Assembly (NCBI RefSeq): GCF_017562075.2
Contig: NC_054083.1
Span: 44,695,269 to 44,759,268, forward strand
Source of the DNA: Anopheles merus
Taxonomy: Eukaryota > Arthropoda > Insecta > Diptera > Culicidae
Reading direction: 5' to 3'
Length of the DNA: 64,000 nt
Positions 50,376 through 63,029 of the stretch are shown here, in pieces. The first letter of the stretch is position 1. Each line of letters opens with the position of its first letter. The translations under genes and the position numbers were made by a program. The notes beneath the pieces are model-generated. The model was not told the DNA's origin, did no database searches, and saw only the letters and a program-made list of their open reading frames with translations.

Positions 50376-50703
50376 AAGAAAGGTTTGATCGTCACCGATA
50401 AGAAGATCGTCCTCCACGCAACACCCGTTGATCACCTTTCTCCCACGGGTACCGTTTTGGTGAGGCAAAGCGAACCTGACAGAGACCTCAAACATCATCA
50501 TCATCACGACGATCATCACCATTTGGAAGTTTTGGATCATTGCGCTTGTCCACACGATTGCTGGTTTGGGAGGGAGGGAAGAGGGGGGAATAAATTTGTT
50601 TTGATTTCAAATGCAAATGACATGCAGAGCACGGGTACGACCGGCAGCAGCAGCAGCAGCAGCAGCCACCCTGGTGGGCTTAGAACCCAATTTGGGAACG
50701 AAA
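50376..50703 (+). CDS. Candidate coding exon, His- and Ser-rich
   Basis: This is an open frame of 109 codons after a TGA at 50373, ending before a GTAAGG donor at 50704 and leaving one base. It codes a start with IVTDKKIVLHATPVDHL, a run of five His then DDHHH, a Cys/Trp patch (CACPHDCWFG) and a seven-Ser run from (AGC)7. Such runs are common in insect regulatory proteins, but CAT/CAC and AGC repeats also arise in non-coding DNA. No good acceptor is visible at its left end. The minus strand of much of this segment (50555-50253) is also open for about 100 codons, so the coding strand is uncertain. Confidence 0.22.
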
Positions 50704-53700
50704 GTAAGGTGCGATATGAAAATTAGCTACGGGCTTCCGTTCCGAGGGTTTGTTTTTTTTTCTTCTCTTTCAGGTTTGTTTGTGCTCTGTGACATGGTGC
50801 ACCCTGTGTGTCCTTTAATTTGCTCCCGGTAGCCGTTTAGAGAGCGTGGTAAAACAGATCTACACCTTGCTTCCTGGGTTTGGTGTTTGAGTTGAGCTGT
50901 CCCTGGCTCGAGGAAAGATGCAAGAGACAAAGCGGGGCCAATACGTTACAACATTGCGACAACAAGTCGAGCAGCTGGGATTGGTTGCGTTTTGTGGGAA
51001 TGGGTTGGTGAGCGAGTGAGAGATAGTGCAAGGTGTCCCGGGATCCCAATCCCGGCCAGGTGACAATTGCGTTATGTTAATGACGGTGCAAGCGAACGCG
51101 GGCCTTGCGAGCAGATGAGCGATTGAGTTACACCTTTTCTGGGAAGGGAAGGGATTTGTCTCAACTCATCTCAAGTGTAACAAATACAAGCTTTTGCATC
51201 ATTTGGAAATGATAATAAACTGCTCGGTACACGTGTCGGTCCTTGTGAACCTTGTTGCCCAATCGTGCTTGCCACTTATCATAATCCTCTCGTTGGCACA
51301 ATTTAGGAAGCGAACGCACTCTTACACGCTTTGCCTTCAAATGTTTCCAAAATGGACCAAAAACCTACCACCCATAAATCATAGCACGATTTATGGCAAA
51401 GCAGCGTTGCTTTTGTGTAAGTGTTGCGGTTTTCTTGTACCGAAACGAGATGTCCATTGTGTTTTTTTTTTAAAGTGCACAGTGTCCGGGTCGGGTGATA
51501 TATTTGTTTCATCAATGGTGGAAACCTAAACTTTTGGCGACTTGACGCGCGCGCGCTTGTAGACGCGTGGCTAGACTTTATGGTCTGTTTGAGGGATTGT
51601 CGCACTTCTGCACACAAAAGCCTGCGAAGGTGCGTTCATAAATATGGAACAAGGCAAGATTGGCGGCCGGTACCGTTTTGCTGCTGTGTCTTGTTGCAGT
51701 TGCTGTTTGTTTTGCAGCAGGAAACGGTCAGTGCAGCTTGACGTTGGGTTTTTAATTTTTGGACAACAGAGTACCGTTTCACCTTGGGTAGGGAGATTGG
51801 AATAATTATTGTTTTTTTTTTTTTGTTGAACTTTATGGACTTCATATAAGAAGCACTAAGGAAGCTTAACAGTTGAACTGTTCATTTTAAGCTATATGTT
51901 TAAGTATAACAACTACAACGTATTTCTATACAGCTGGAAATTGAAGTTAACGTAAAAAACTTCATTGGAGTCTATTTTTTTCAATATGTTCAACACTGCT
52001 GTAAAATGTTTAATAATAATAATACTGTTTATAATTAAACGATTTGACTTGAAGAACGTTGTAGAGCGTCAAATAGATTTGAAACAAATAGATTGGTTTG
52101 AAGTACAACAAAAAAAAAGAACTTTAAGATAAGCAATACTGACAACAAGTAAAGAATTTGTGCCCTGGAGACGTCATCATACTTCCCTCTTAACCATTCC
52201 CTTTCCCAAGGCACTAACCGATCCCAATGAGCAGGCGTGGAAATCATACGCCTCTGACATGTGAGAGCGGAGAGCCCCATCTAATCTTCCTTTCTCGATC
52301 GTAATTTGATCTACTTGACAGTTGCCGTTTGAGTGCCAGCTCGTTCCGTCAGTCTGATCATGAGCATCTACTCAACCCAAAACGGGGGAAATTATTTCAT
52401 CGCCGGAAATGTTCCGCCAGTGGTAAGGAGAAGAGTGCATGGAGGGTAGAACAAAAAGCTTCTAGAAAGCAAACTAGAACAAATCAACCCGTTTGAAAAG
52501 AGCTACTTTCGGTACATTGTCCAATCTCACCCAATCTGGACGATCAGAGATCAACCACCAGCAACCAGGGGTTGCGTTGAAAATTAAAAAAAAGCAAAAC
52601 TCATCATTTCACTAATGAATGGTGGTAATTAACAAATTATAAAACCGAATGGAACCACTCAACCCCCCTTGCCTCACGAACAGTGAGATAAAAATAGATC
52701 ACAGTGGGCACATCCAAAAAGGCTGGCACACATCACATCACATGACACAGTACGGACGGTGCGTGTTTCCGCAATCACACACTTTCACACAGTGCTTTAA
52801 TTGCATGTGCCGTTACACTTTTAGGCTTAGAAGTGAAAAAGCTCATGGGGTCAGCAGCATGACCGCGGGCCGCTCTAGTTAGACAATAAATTAAGCCATA
52901 AAACAACGGGCTGGCTTAAACAAACAAGCCAAATCATCTCGGCCGGTATGCAGGTTTGGGCTGGTGACGAGGAGGGTGCATTAGAATGCTTCACCCGTGC
53001 GTGCGTGTTTGTTGTGACGGAATGTGACGCTTCACCCTCGTTATTCCCGGTGCCCGGTGTAATTTCTCTTTCTTTTAGGGACAACCCGGTATGACGAGGG
53101 GAGTGTATGGGGTCCGGAAGCATCCACGTAACCTCCACCTGAAACAGTGACACAGGGGGGGAGCATTGGGGGTCATAAAAAAGAAACAACATAGCAAGAA
53201 AAATTAATCAAAGCCAACCATTTAATTGTCACTAAAATTGTGATTTATAATTTCCGTTTTTTTTTAACGGGCGTCCATCTGTGCGTGTAGTGGTGCTCTA
53301 GTTTTGCGGGGGAAGGAATCCCAACGTGTCGCGGTGCAGTGCGTTTGTGTGCAATGGCGTAGTTTAGAAACAGGGTACGCACGGAACACATCTTGACCGT
53401 GTCATCTTTACGCTAATTTGAGCGCATCTCGGGTCGCAGATCACACTGAATTAAACAGATCTTACAAAGAGGTACAATTTTAATGACCTTTTCAAATTAT
53501 TTGTGGTTTTTTTTTTTGTATTTTGAAGTATTCCGATGAGAAGCGTTCTCCTCTTAACACCTCAAACCAGTGAGTATAAACAGCCTCCAGGTGATACACA
53601 TTAGCATGTAAAGGTATTTTGGGGCGGGCGCTTGGAAATGAAAATTCCAACAAGTTAGGCACCATTTGAAAGGCACACTAATGTTGCTTTAATGCTGACA

Positions 53701-55899
53701 AATGTGTTTCGCATCAAACATTACCCGTTATGGATGCAATACCCGGGCAGATAACGATCGACAAACATTGTCCGCTAAACGTTCTCATGAAACATGCATT
53801 TTATGGTGCCAACGAGAGTGTGCAAAGGACAGCACCCGAAAACACGTCGATTCTCTACGCACGTGTGGCTTTTTGGAGTGTATATTTAGTGCAATTTTTG
53901 TTTTGTTTTTTTGTGGTATGCCCACCGTTTTAACCTTCAATGTTGCAACTGTCTCGCGTAGTGCTTTCTTCGCCTCTTAGCTCGCTGCTCTGTCACTGAG
54001 CTGCTTCTTTTTGACCCCGCGTGACGGTGGCGGGGACACCAATTCACCCATGGAACGGACATGAAATCTGTAGCCCAACAACCGTCAGCGGCTCATGATC
54101 ATGCCACCGCCACCACCTGTTCCGGCGTTCGTGCATTAAAATTGAGGTGGAAGCGTCCACCAGTTTTCCCCTTTTCCCAAAAAGCACTGAAACACAAACG
54201 TGCCACCTTTACTCGTAAATTTTTCTGACAGCTCGATTTCACGCAACTGTAACAAACGACGTGACCCGTTCCATGGTTTGTGTGGTTGGATTTTTTTTTT
54301 TTCATTTTAATTTCCTCCCCGCATCGGGTGGATGCAGTGCGGAGAGCGTTGGCCTCTTCGGTGCCATCGGTCGTGGGGGAAAGGGAAGGGAGGGAACTTT
54401 CCGCAACGGCATCGCGCGCGGAGTCGTGTCGTTGTATTAAATTTTTTAATTGAGTTAAGAAAAATAATCACCTCTCAAGAGGACGCCACGATTCGGTGCT
54501 TATTTCGGGTGCTTTCCACCGTTCCCTCCCTTTCTTCCCCGCCGCCTCCCCGAGCAGTGTCGAAGAAGTGGGAGAATTTTCTGGCCCGCTGTCCTCTGGC
54601 GGCGATAAGCCCCGTTTGAAGGTGCCACTAGAGAAGGCACGCATTAACGTGTGCAGCCTTCCGTGCGGGTGAGCGCTTATCGAAAATATTACGCATTTTT
54701 GCTTTTTGGCTGGCCCGATTGTGCCGGGAGGGTTTTCGTTAGGGGGGAGGAGGGCTGTTTTTTTGGTTTTCTTCCGTAGACCGCTTTCACCTGTCCGGAA
54801 CTAAGTAGGTAGGTGGAAATGGTTGCGAGCACGGCCGAAGCTGCAGCAGAAGGTGTGGAGGTGTTGCCAGCTGACCGCAAATGCTCGCATTAGAACTTTC
54901 ACATCAATTTCCACGCTCGAGTGTGTTTTTACGGGAAAATCCAAAAGCCTCCGATGCGTGCATATTTATAAAACGGAAGGTTCGAGGGAGTGGAAAGATC
55001 AAACACATTAATTTATGCGCGTGCTTGTAGGGACAACAAAATCCACCAAACTGGCTTAATTTTATCAACTAGTTCATCATCAGCCATCGGTCTTCCAGCG
55101 CCCCTAGAATGCAGCTTCGCTGTTTGGCTGTTTGAACACGAACACGACCACAATTATTAGCGCCAAAATCTCAAGCCGTTCTCAGTTCGCCCTTTTTTTG
55201 CCTAGTCCAGGCCATGCAGCAGCCCTAACGTCTTTGAAGACTTTCCCGGCTTTCATCAACATGTTGGTCCCCTTACATTTCTCTGTCCCTTCTTCATCCT
55301 TTGCACACACACACACACTGAGTGCCAAAAATTGTACGCATAAATTAAACATTTTCCTAGCCCCCAAAAACATACCAGACATGGTGCCCTTGCCGCTCTG
55401 CTTGCGCATAGACGGTCGGCCAAGGAAATATTAAACTACCAGAGCGCAAAAGCACAGCGAATGAAACGTTGTCAAGATCAAAGATGAAATTAAAATAGTA
55501 AAAACATGCAAACTAGATTGTGTTAGGGAGACCGGGAGAGAGAGAGAGTGTTGCAAGTGCCAAGAGCGCAGGATGCAAGATCAAGATACCGAATGTTGCT
55601 AGAACGTGTTCCTGGGTGCGCGATGGTGGTGCGCGCAGCTTCGACGGCTGGTGATGCGCACAAGATCATCTTTATTGCGTAGGGGATGTCGTGTGCGGGG
55701 ATGATGATTATTATCGGGACTCAGGATGTGAGTGACGAAACACGGAGAAAAGAAACTAAATGCCTAAAAATAAAGGTTGCTTGATGTAGGGGTTAAGATA
55801 AGCGGGAGAAGGTAGCGCTGATAGCAGCAGGGCCATCCTTGCTGCCTGCATAATGGTGCTCGTGGTGTCCTTTTGTGTTTGACAACATTTTAATGCATA

Positions 55900-57050
55900 C
55901 CTGCTCCGGGTTTGTTGGTGTTTACGGAGATGAAAGAATTATTGTATAATGCTATTTTTTATATCTACTGGTTAGAAGTGACTCAAAAATGACTGTAGCG
56001 CTACTACACTGTTAAACAGCGTGGAAAATCATAGTGTATATGCCTTTCATTTTACAGATTTCACCATCGACAGCTCAACATGTTAGGCCCGAAAGGAAAA
56101 AATAAAAAATAAAGGTCATAGGCGTATAACTATATTTTGTTGAACTTTCTACTTGAAGGAATAACTTCTGCTGTTAAGACTATAATGCGCACAGGGCAAC
56201 ATGTGAAAGTGCCCCGACATAATTTTGGGTGTAGGATAAATGAGGTTTAAAGTAGGTATAGATAGGATGAATACCATAGGACAGGAATATTTCTTCCAAT
56301 TAAATAATTCTTATAATAAAGTGTATTTTAAAAACAGCACCTCCTCAAGATGAATCCTCAACGTAGGATGTAACATTAAAAATGACTTTTAAAGCCTAAG
56401 TGTTGCATCTTCTACAGCTTAAAATAACATATAAAAAACGTTTAATTAAGTAAGAAAATGGATATTTAAAGCATAATCTAACAAAAACAAGTAAAATATG
56501 TAAAATAAAATAGATGATTAGAAGTGATTATTAATTAATCAGTTCAAGATCATAAAGAAGCTCGTAAAATAAAAATTATTAAAAATTGTTAAAATCAGTG
56601 ACTTGAATGTTTACCAATTTTGATAAAAAAAACTGTTTTCATGTTTGCGTAGGTCTTGTTGAATAACAAACACATTTTCGTAGTTGCTTTCAAACGATTC
56701 ATAATGAGAAAATGTAAAAGCAATTAAATTTATAATGAAAGTGAATAAAACGGCTAAAAGCAACTCCGCAATGTGGTAAACGTAATAAATTAAGAAACAA
56801 TTTCCCAAAACAAACAAGTGCTACGAATCAACAAGTGCTTATTCAAAATAGTTCATAAAGTGCAATGCTTCCAACATTGATTTAAAATTTAAATAAGCTT
56901 CCTTGGGATGAATAAATAATTCCAAAACACTCAATTTAATATGCAAGTTCTCCGAAATACAGTTTACACCAAACCATGTGGAGAAAAAAAGCAACAACAA
57001 AAAAACGGTTACTGATCACACATTTCCCCGTACGGACTCATTTTCCCTTC
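55900..57050. other. AT-rich block, no gene
   Basis: Many AATAAA-like hexamers on both strands and no protein-like frame. It could be a scaffold-attachment type region or an old mobile-element remnant; neither can be shown here. Confidence 0.45.
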
Positions 57051-57602
57051 TTGCTGTAAGTTGAACTGCATAGTAGAACCCAGAACCAACGCTCCAGACC
57101 GCCCTGGTACCCCGGTTCGGTTGCTCCCGGAGCCTCATTTGCATAGGAATAGCAACAGTTGCAATCAATCAAACCGATACACGCAGTCCAGGGCCTTTGG
57201 CCCGAAAAAAAAAAATTACGTTTCCACCCCACGTTGTCACGGAATGCGTTCCGATTTAGCATCCATTTTAGAGCAGACGATTGCATTGCAGCTTCACGGC
57301 AGCAACGGTTGCAAAAATTAAGCTCTCAAATATCGACAACAACAGCAGCTACAGCAGCATCAGAAGTAGAAAAGAAGGATACCCCGAGCATGGGAAAGGG
57401 GTGTGCATTTTCTATTTTTACGAAGCTGTAAAAATGATTATGCAAAATACGTTACCCTTTTGCGAAATAAAAGGGCAAACTCACACACACAGAACCCTCT
57501 CTCTTTCGCTTGCCTGTGCTACGGGCGAAGGATGACGGAATTTCACTAATCTACGCCAAAATCGATCGCTCATACATACACAGACGAAAAGTAAGAGCAA
57601 AA

Positions 57603-57606
<4 letters not shown>

Positions 57607-57649
<43 letters not shown>
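57607..57649. repeat. GA microsatellite, about 43 bp
   Basis: A pure GA array preceded by AAAGTGTGA. Another GA array of about 27 bp lies at 47526-47552. Confidence 0.96.
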
Positions 57650-57651
<2 letters not shown>

Positions 57652-58242
57652 GGCAAAGGATGAATCCTTCCTTGAATGATACTGTTCCTTTGCCAAAATA
57701 ATCTTGTCCTGCTTTATTGTCCCCCTGCCAACAGGAACACCAGCCAGGAGCATTGTCACGGTGAGCATCCTCGCCGCCGCTGTGATGTGATCTTCAAGTC
57801 ATCATCTCCCAGGCCGGAAGAGACACCTTTTTGTTCCGCAGCAAAGCAGGCAATGCACAACGCAGGAGCGGGAAGGATGCAAGCGCGCAAAGATGCGAGA
57901 TAAAATATATATATATCATTACACGGCAGGGGCGCCTACCTCGACGAAAGGGTTTTGCTAGTTTGTGTTTTTTTTTTCACCGCGTGTGCTGCTCTTCCGA
58001 TGGCGCATCATCCCTTACCGGGTGGGGGTTAGCGCAAGGTAAAGAAAACGAAATAAAAGAAAAGGGAAAGGGCATGCGTGCCTCCGTGAGCGTAAGCAAG
58101 TTCGCAAAGGAGGAAGCAGGTAAGGTAACCTCAGCTCAGGTAACAACACAGACACACACACACAAAAAGGGGTTTGCTGCAACCACCGCACGCCGGAGGT
58201 AAGGCGCAGTAACGCACTTCAATGACAGTATCATCCCCTTAT

Positions 58243-58283
58243 TATGCATATACGGGGTCATCTTTTGCATATATTTAATTTAA
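58243..58283. promoter_or_regulatory. Paired octamer-like sites
   Basis: TATGCATA (58243-58250) and TTTGCATATA (58264-58273) occur two helical turns apart. They are followed by a TTTAATTTAAA stretch and sit in an otherwise unremarkable region between repeats. Confidence 0.25.
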
Positions 58284-60239
58284 AATATGTAAAAAGGGTT
58301 AGGATTTTCCCAGGATCTTCCTCGATTTTTCTCGCCCGGTTGTGTCTCGTGAAGGGGGAAAAAAGGGTAAAGCTACCTGGCGTTACCTTGGCAAAGGGGG
58401 AAGCGCTCTCTGACTAGAAAGCACAGAGCTAGTGAGCATAGGGGAAGCAATGCGAGGAACATCACATGCAGATGTGCGCGCGGATCGAAGATAGCGAAGA
58501 CGCAACAGTGAGGAAATTTTAATATCTTTTGCACAAACTTTAACCCCTTTGGCTTGGGTGTGTTTGGACGGATCGGGAAGTGGCAGACACTGTCCCATCC
58601 CGTCACCGTGTGTGTGTGTGTTTGTGTGTTGCGAATGAGGTTTTAGGATTAATGTGCCCTGGGATGGGACCTTTTTTGCATAGAAGAAGCCTCCTGTAAG
58701 GAATCTTCTTTCGATGGGCCGCAGTCGCTCTCACTCTCCCCTTCGCTTTATGGTGCATATCTTCCCTCCCGCTCGCAATTCTCTCAAGGAATCTGTGGCA
58801 TCTCAGGGCATGCAAATAAATCGATTACCTTTGAACGGGCCCAGCGCTTTTGGCAAACTCGGAAATATGCGCAAGCATTTTTCCGTTGCAAATTCCCTCC
58901 TCATCGCTTGGGAAGTGGTTCGCATAGGATAGCGATCATCGTGTTTTTCCCATCGATTTGCATCCGTTCCGATTGTTGATAGTGTGCTGCTGATCTCTCG
59001 GCATGTGTTGATAATGCATCTCGGCGGTGCAATCCTTTTTTATCCTTTCGCGTCCGTTTTTTTTAATGCCATTAAAAAACGAAAGCGAAAGTGGCATTTA
59101 AACGTTGCCGTTGCCGTTGCTTGGGAAGCTCTTTAAATTGATTTATTTTTGTAACGAACTTTTCGTGGCCCTGCCTGATCGGGCCACCGAAACTGCACCA
59201 CCTTGCCTGGGTGTGCTGCAATTGCGCCATTTTTAAAGAGACCGTTAGAAGAGGCCCGAAGGGCGCCAAACGGTGGCTTTACTGTCGTCTCTTTAAACGG
59301 TATTCTAATTATAGCTGGACATGGGCGCATCCCTTTTCGGCCAAAGCCTGTCAAGTGCGGTCGAAAAACCTGTCCCACCGAATGGTTATCCTTTCGCAGC
59401 CACCGGGGCCACCAGGACCACAGGGATCGGAGGGATCCTGGCCCGGCGCAAAGTGCTCTGGCCAAGGCCCTCGGAGCTGTTGTTGTTGTGGTGCTGTGTG
59501 TCCCGCTAATTATTCAAATGAAACAGATTTAATTCAAATTTATGCAGTACACTGACACGGTACTGGGTGTGTGTGTGTGTGGCTCTCCCTCTCTCTCGCT
59601 CGCTCTCTCTCTCTCTCTCACCTCACTCGGTCAGGGAAGGAGTTGACTGGCACTTGATCGTCTGTCAATTAGCATAAAGATGTATCTCTCTCTCCGCTTT
59701 AGCTGGCCGTCGTGCTTCCGACCCAAAAGCTGCTTGGGCGGGGAAAGGGGTTGTTGGCTTTTTTCGGCGCTTTGCCGTTGCTGTTGTTGTTGTTGTTGTC
59801 TACTAGCCGTCCTTGATCCAGTGAACCCACCACCACCAGTGGCGGTGCCAAAAGCAAGACCACAGCAAGCAAGCGAGCGAAGAGTAATAACAAAAAAAGG
59901 CTTGACTAAGTGGCGTTGATTGAGGTGAGGTTTTTCTAATTTAAATAGGTGCCGCATCTGGGATGATGTCTCTATATTGGGTGGTGTTTTTGTTCCGTTC
60001 TGCGTGTTTTTTTTTGTGGTACAGGATCGTGCCGAAAACGGGTACTTGTTTGATATGCACCGATTTTTATAGACTGTGTGTACAAACTATCTATCAACCT
60101 GCGATATGAAGAGTGTTAATTATTCACACCTCAATTCATGGTTGGTTTGTGGTGAGCCTGAAATTAAAATTAATTCAAGCGTGTGATTTGTTTGTGCGTG
60201 TTTATGTGTGTGTGTGTGTGTGTGTTTTTTTTTTCATTC

Positions 60240-60980
60240 AGGAAGAAAGGTTAAACATTATGAAGCCTTGAATTTTTAAGTTGCAAATTAGTTTTTAGTA
60301 AGAAAATGTGCTTCAGAAGGTAGTGAAGTATGAATATAAATACCCTTAAATAAGATTAATTTCGTAAAAATTCAATTAAAAATAAGAATATATTGTTTAA
60401 ATTTTCCTAATTTTACAATCAATAATAAAGAATAGAAAGAAAAAAGAATAAAAACAAAAGATTATGACTACAGCAAAAAAACTAAAAAAAGAAATGTTTG
60501 AAACAAAATATAGTAAGCAATCAACTTAAATAATAAAAGAAGGTAAAAAAGGAAACAATATCGCAAACAGATCCAGAATAAACAGAAGATTGATGCAGAC
60601 CTAAATAAAAGTAAACATTAGTATCCTGCAAACACAACAAAAGAAAAAGATTTGAAGATAAAAAAAAGTATACAAGAGAAGAGAATTCATGAAAATATTA
60701 AAGAAAACGGAAAAATGTTAAATTAAATTAATTAATACATTAAATCTAATAGACACACCAGTAAGAAAATGAACAGAAAAGGAAAAAATAACTATAAAAC
60801 ATCAAACGTAAAAACCAGCGCTAATGATCTGATCGCCCAAATTTCCATAATTGTTCTACGATCTTCGCTTCAGCAGCTTACACCCGATTAACCTACATTT
60901 TTCAAAAAAGGAAACAACGCACCCGTGTATCGATAAAGCACACTGGCCAAAAGTTTACCAAGCGAACGAAGACAAAAAAA
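60240..60980. other. A-rich, strand-asymmetric block
   Basis: From about 60400 the plus strand is strongly rich in A over T (AATAAAGAATAGAAAG style, with AAAAAACTAAAAAAAG) for about 500 bases, ending abruptly near 60980. There is no frame, terminal repeat or tRNA-like head. Confidence 0.5.
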
Positions 60981-61177
60981 AAACCGGGTCAAGAATAATG
61001 CAAATCAATGCAAGCGACCGGGCGCCGGAAAGACCAAAAATCCTGCCCGCTATCCTGGAAAGGGAGAATGGAGGCGAGGTGGAAAAGCGGTACTGGTAAA
61101 GAGAACAAAATAAAGCAAAACCAAACACCAGGCGCGGTGCCGGTACCGGATCCCGCTCATTTCCATACGCACCCTAC

Positions 61178-61212
61178 ACTATCATCATCATCATCTTCAT
61201 CATCGTCATCAT
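61178..61212 (+). repeat. TCA/TCATCG triplet repeat
   Basis: ATCATCATCATCATCTTCATC-type repeat. It gives a poly-Ser or poly-Asp reading in overlapping frames without other coding evidence. Confidence 0.85.
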
Positions 61213-61984
61213 TCGGCCTGCTGATCGTCATCATCACTTCGATGGGCTCTGGAAGGAGTGGAGGAATTGGGCAAGGAAAGGTGCATCTCATTAGGACAGG
61301 CTGGAACCGGACACACACACACACACACACACTCCAAGGGAAGAGCGAGACGGAATAACAAAACAAAGCCGAGATCGCTCCACCCTCCGCCGGCACCTCC
61401 GGCCCAACCAGCAACCAACAGCACCAACCGGAATAAAATTTGGAATAATTAAATCAATGAACTTGACCCAATTCGGTGCAGGGAGGCCTTTTTTTTGGTT
61501 GGTGAATTTTGAGTTCCCTTTTTCACTTTACTTTGCCTGCCCGGCCCCGGGCAGTGGGAGAGGGAAGGGCAAGCACATTCCGGGAAAGTGTCAAGTTCAT
61601 CTTCCGAAAAAGTGTGAAAGTGAAACTTCTCCTCGCACGGGGATGGAGGAGGAAGATGGAAAACACCTAACTGGCCAATGCGAAAAACGGAAGGCTGGCG
61701 GTCGGCTTCGGCTGGGTGTTGGAATGAAGAAAAACACTAACCTACCGAAAATGCGCCTCCACCCCTCCCGGGTGGAAAGCATAATCCGAACAATCCGCTC
61801 TCGGGGAGATGCCACGGGGTGGAATGATTCCGGGCGAACGATTGCATATGATTTGAATATTTATAAACTTTCTGGTGTGTTGTTGCCCGAGGCGAATGTG
61901 TGTTGGTTCTTCTGTTCCGCGGGTTCTCGCAGGTTGCGCGCAGGGTGCGTGTGTATTTATAGCGTTCTTCACTTTCCAACTTTT

Positions 61985-62006
61985 GGGGGGGGGGGGGGGG
62001 GGGGGT
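61985..62006 (+). repeat. Homopolymer G run, 22 bases
   Basis: An uninterrupted G22 preceded by TTTT. Length in the assembly may be unreliable. Confidence 0.93.
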
Positions 62007-62515
62007 TAGTACACTACGCCCTGATGTGTGTGTTTTAACGTTCCGGTTCTTTTTTGTTTGTCGCTTTACTTTCGGGGACAGTGCACTCCCTGTCTCTCTC
62101 TCTCTCTGTCTTTGCTGGGATTTGTTGCGATTTTTTCTCCCTTCCCTGTGTGCCACATTCCAGTGCGATCGTTAGAACAGGTTGCAACTGAAATCGATTC
62201 ACCCGATGCCGTTGGGAGGTTGCCGTTGTGGTTGGTCGTCGTCGATGAACGAGCCGTCCGCCGTCCTCCCTGAGACGCCATGAATTATTCAAAAGTTTAG
62301 AAGTCAATAGTGCAGCGTTTCGAATGGCTGGAGCATACTGGCTGGGTACCTCAGTAGGCTGTGCAAGAAGAATGTTAGCAAAAGACAACAGCGACAACAG
62401 TCTGGTTGCCATCAATCCACCCGGTGGGGAAGCTTTTGCTTTTTGGCGCGACGCGCTGGACTCCGGGAGCTTTCTGCTCGGGGATGGGAATTTGTGCGAC
62501 GGATCATTACGAAGC

Positions 62516-62540
62516 GTGTGTGTGTGTGTGTGTGTGTGTC
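62516..62540. repeat. GT microsatellite
   Basis: GT array of about 24 bases in GC-balanced non-coding DNA. Similar short GT arrays occur near 4697, 8677, 35283, 40365 and 60207. Confidence 0.93.
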
Positions 62541-63029
62541 CTCGTCGGTTCCGTCTAGCTTCCGCTTCCGCGGATGATTGGGGTTGGTGAAAAAAAGGAG
62601 GGTCACACCGCGTTCTAACTGTTGCGCGAAAAGCGAAATTAAGTTGCTGACTTGCAGGTAATCCGGTGCGATTTGCATGTTTTCGATGTTTACGATTTTT
62701 CTGCTGTTGTTGTTGTTGTTGTAGTGGAATGAATGGTGGGTTTTATCTCAAAGTTTGATTGAATCGTGGTGGTGATGGTGGTGTTGGTGGACTGCACCTG
62801 GTACGATCGTGCTGGGCGGAAGAAGAGAATGGCATACGGAACACGGAGAGTTAGGATAAAGTTGTAGATGTTGTGTTTGTTTTTTTTTTGTGTGTTTTGG
62901 TTTAGCTTGTTTGGGGTCTGAGATGGAGCAACATCACAGTGAAGTGATCCCTGGTGGATTAGGATCTTTGAGAACTCAATTGAGGGAAGCTAGTTGTATT
63001 CGGTTCGGATGATTAGTGCGGTAAGACGA

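Noticed and set aside
61457..62038. 193-codon plus-strand ORF starting with ATG in a good context
   Set aside because: About one ORF of this length is expected by chance in 64 kb. It reads through a G22 homopolymer at its end, lacks splice or codon support and the minus strand is open too.
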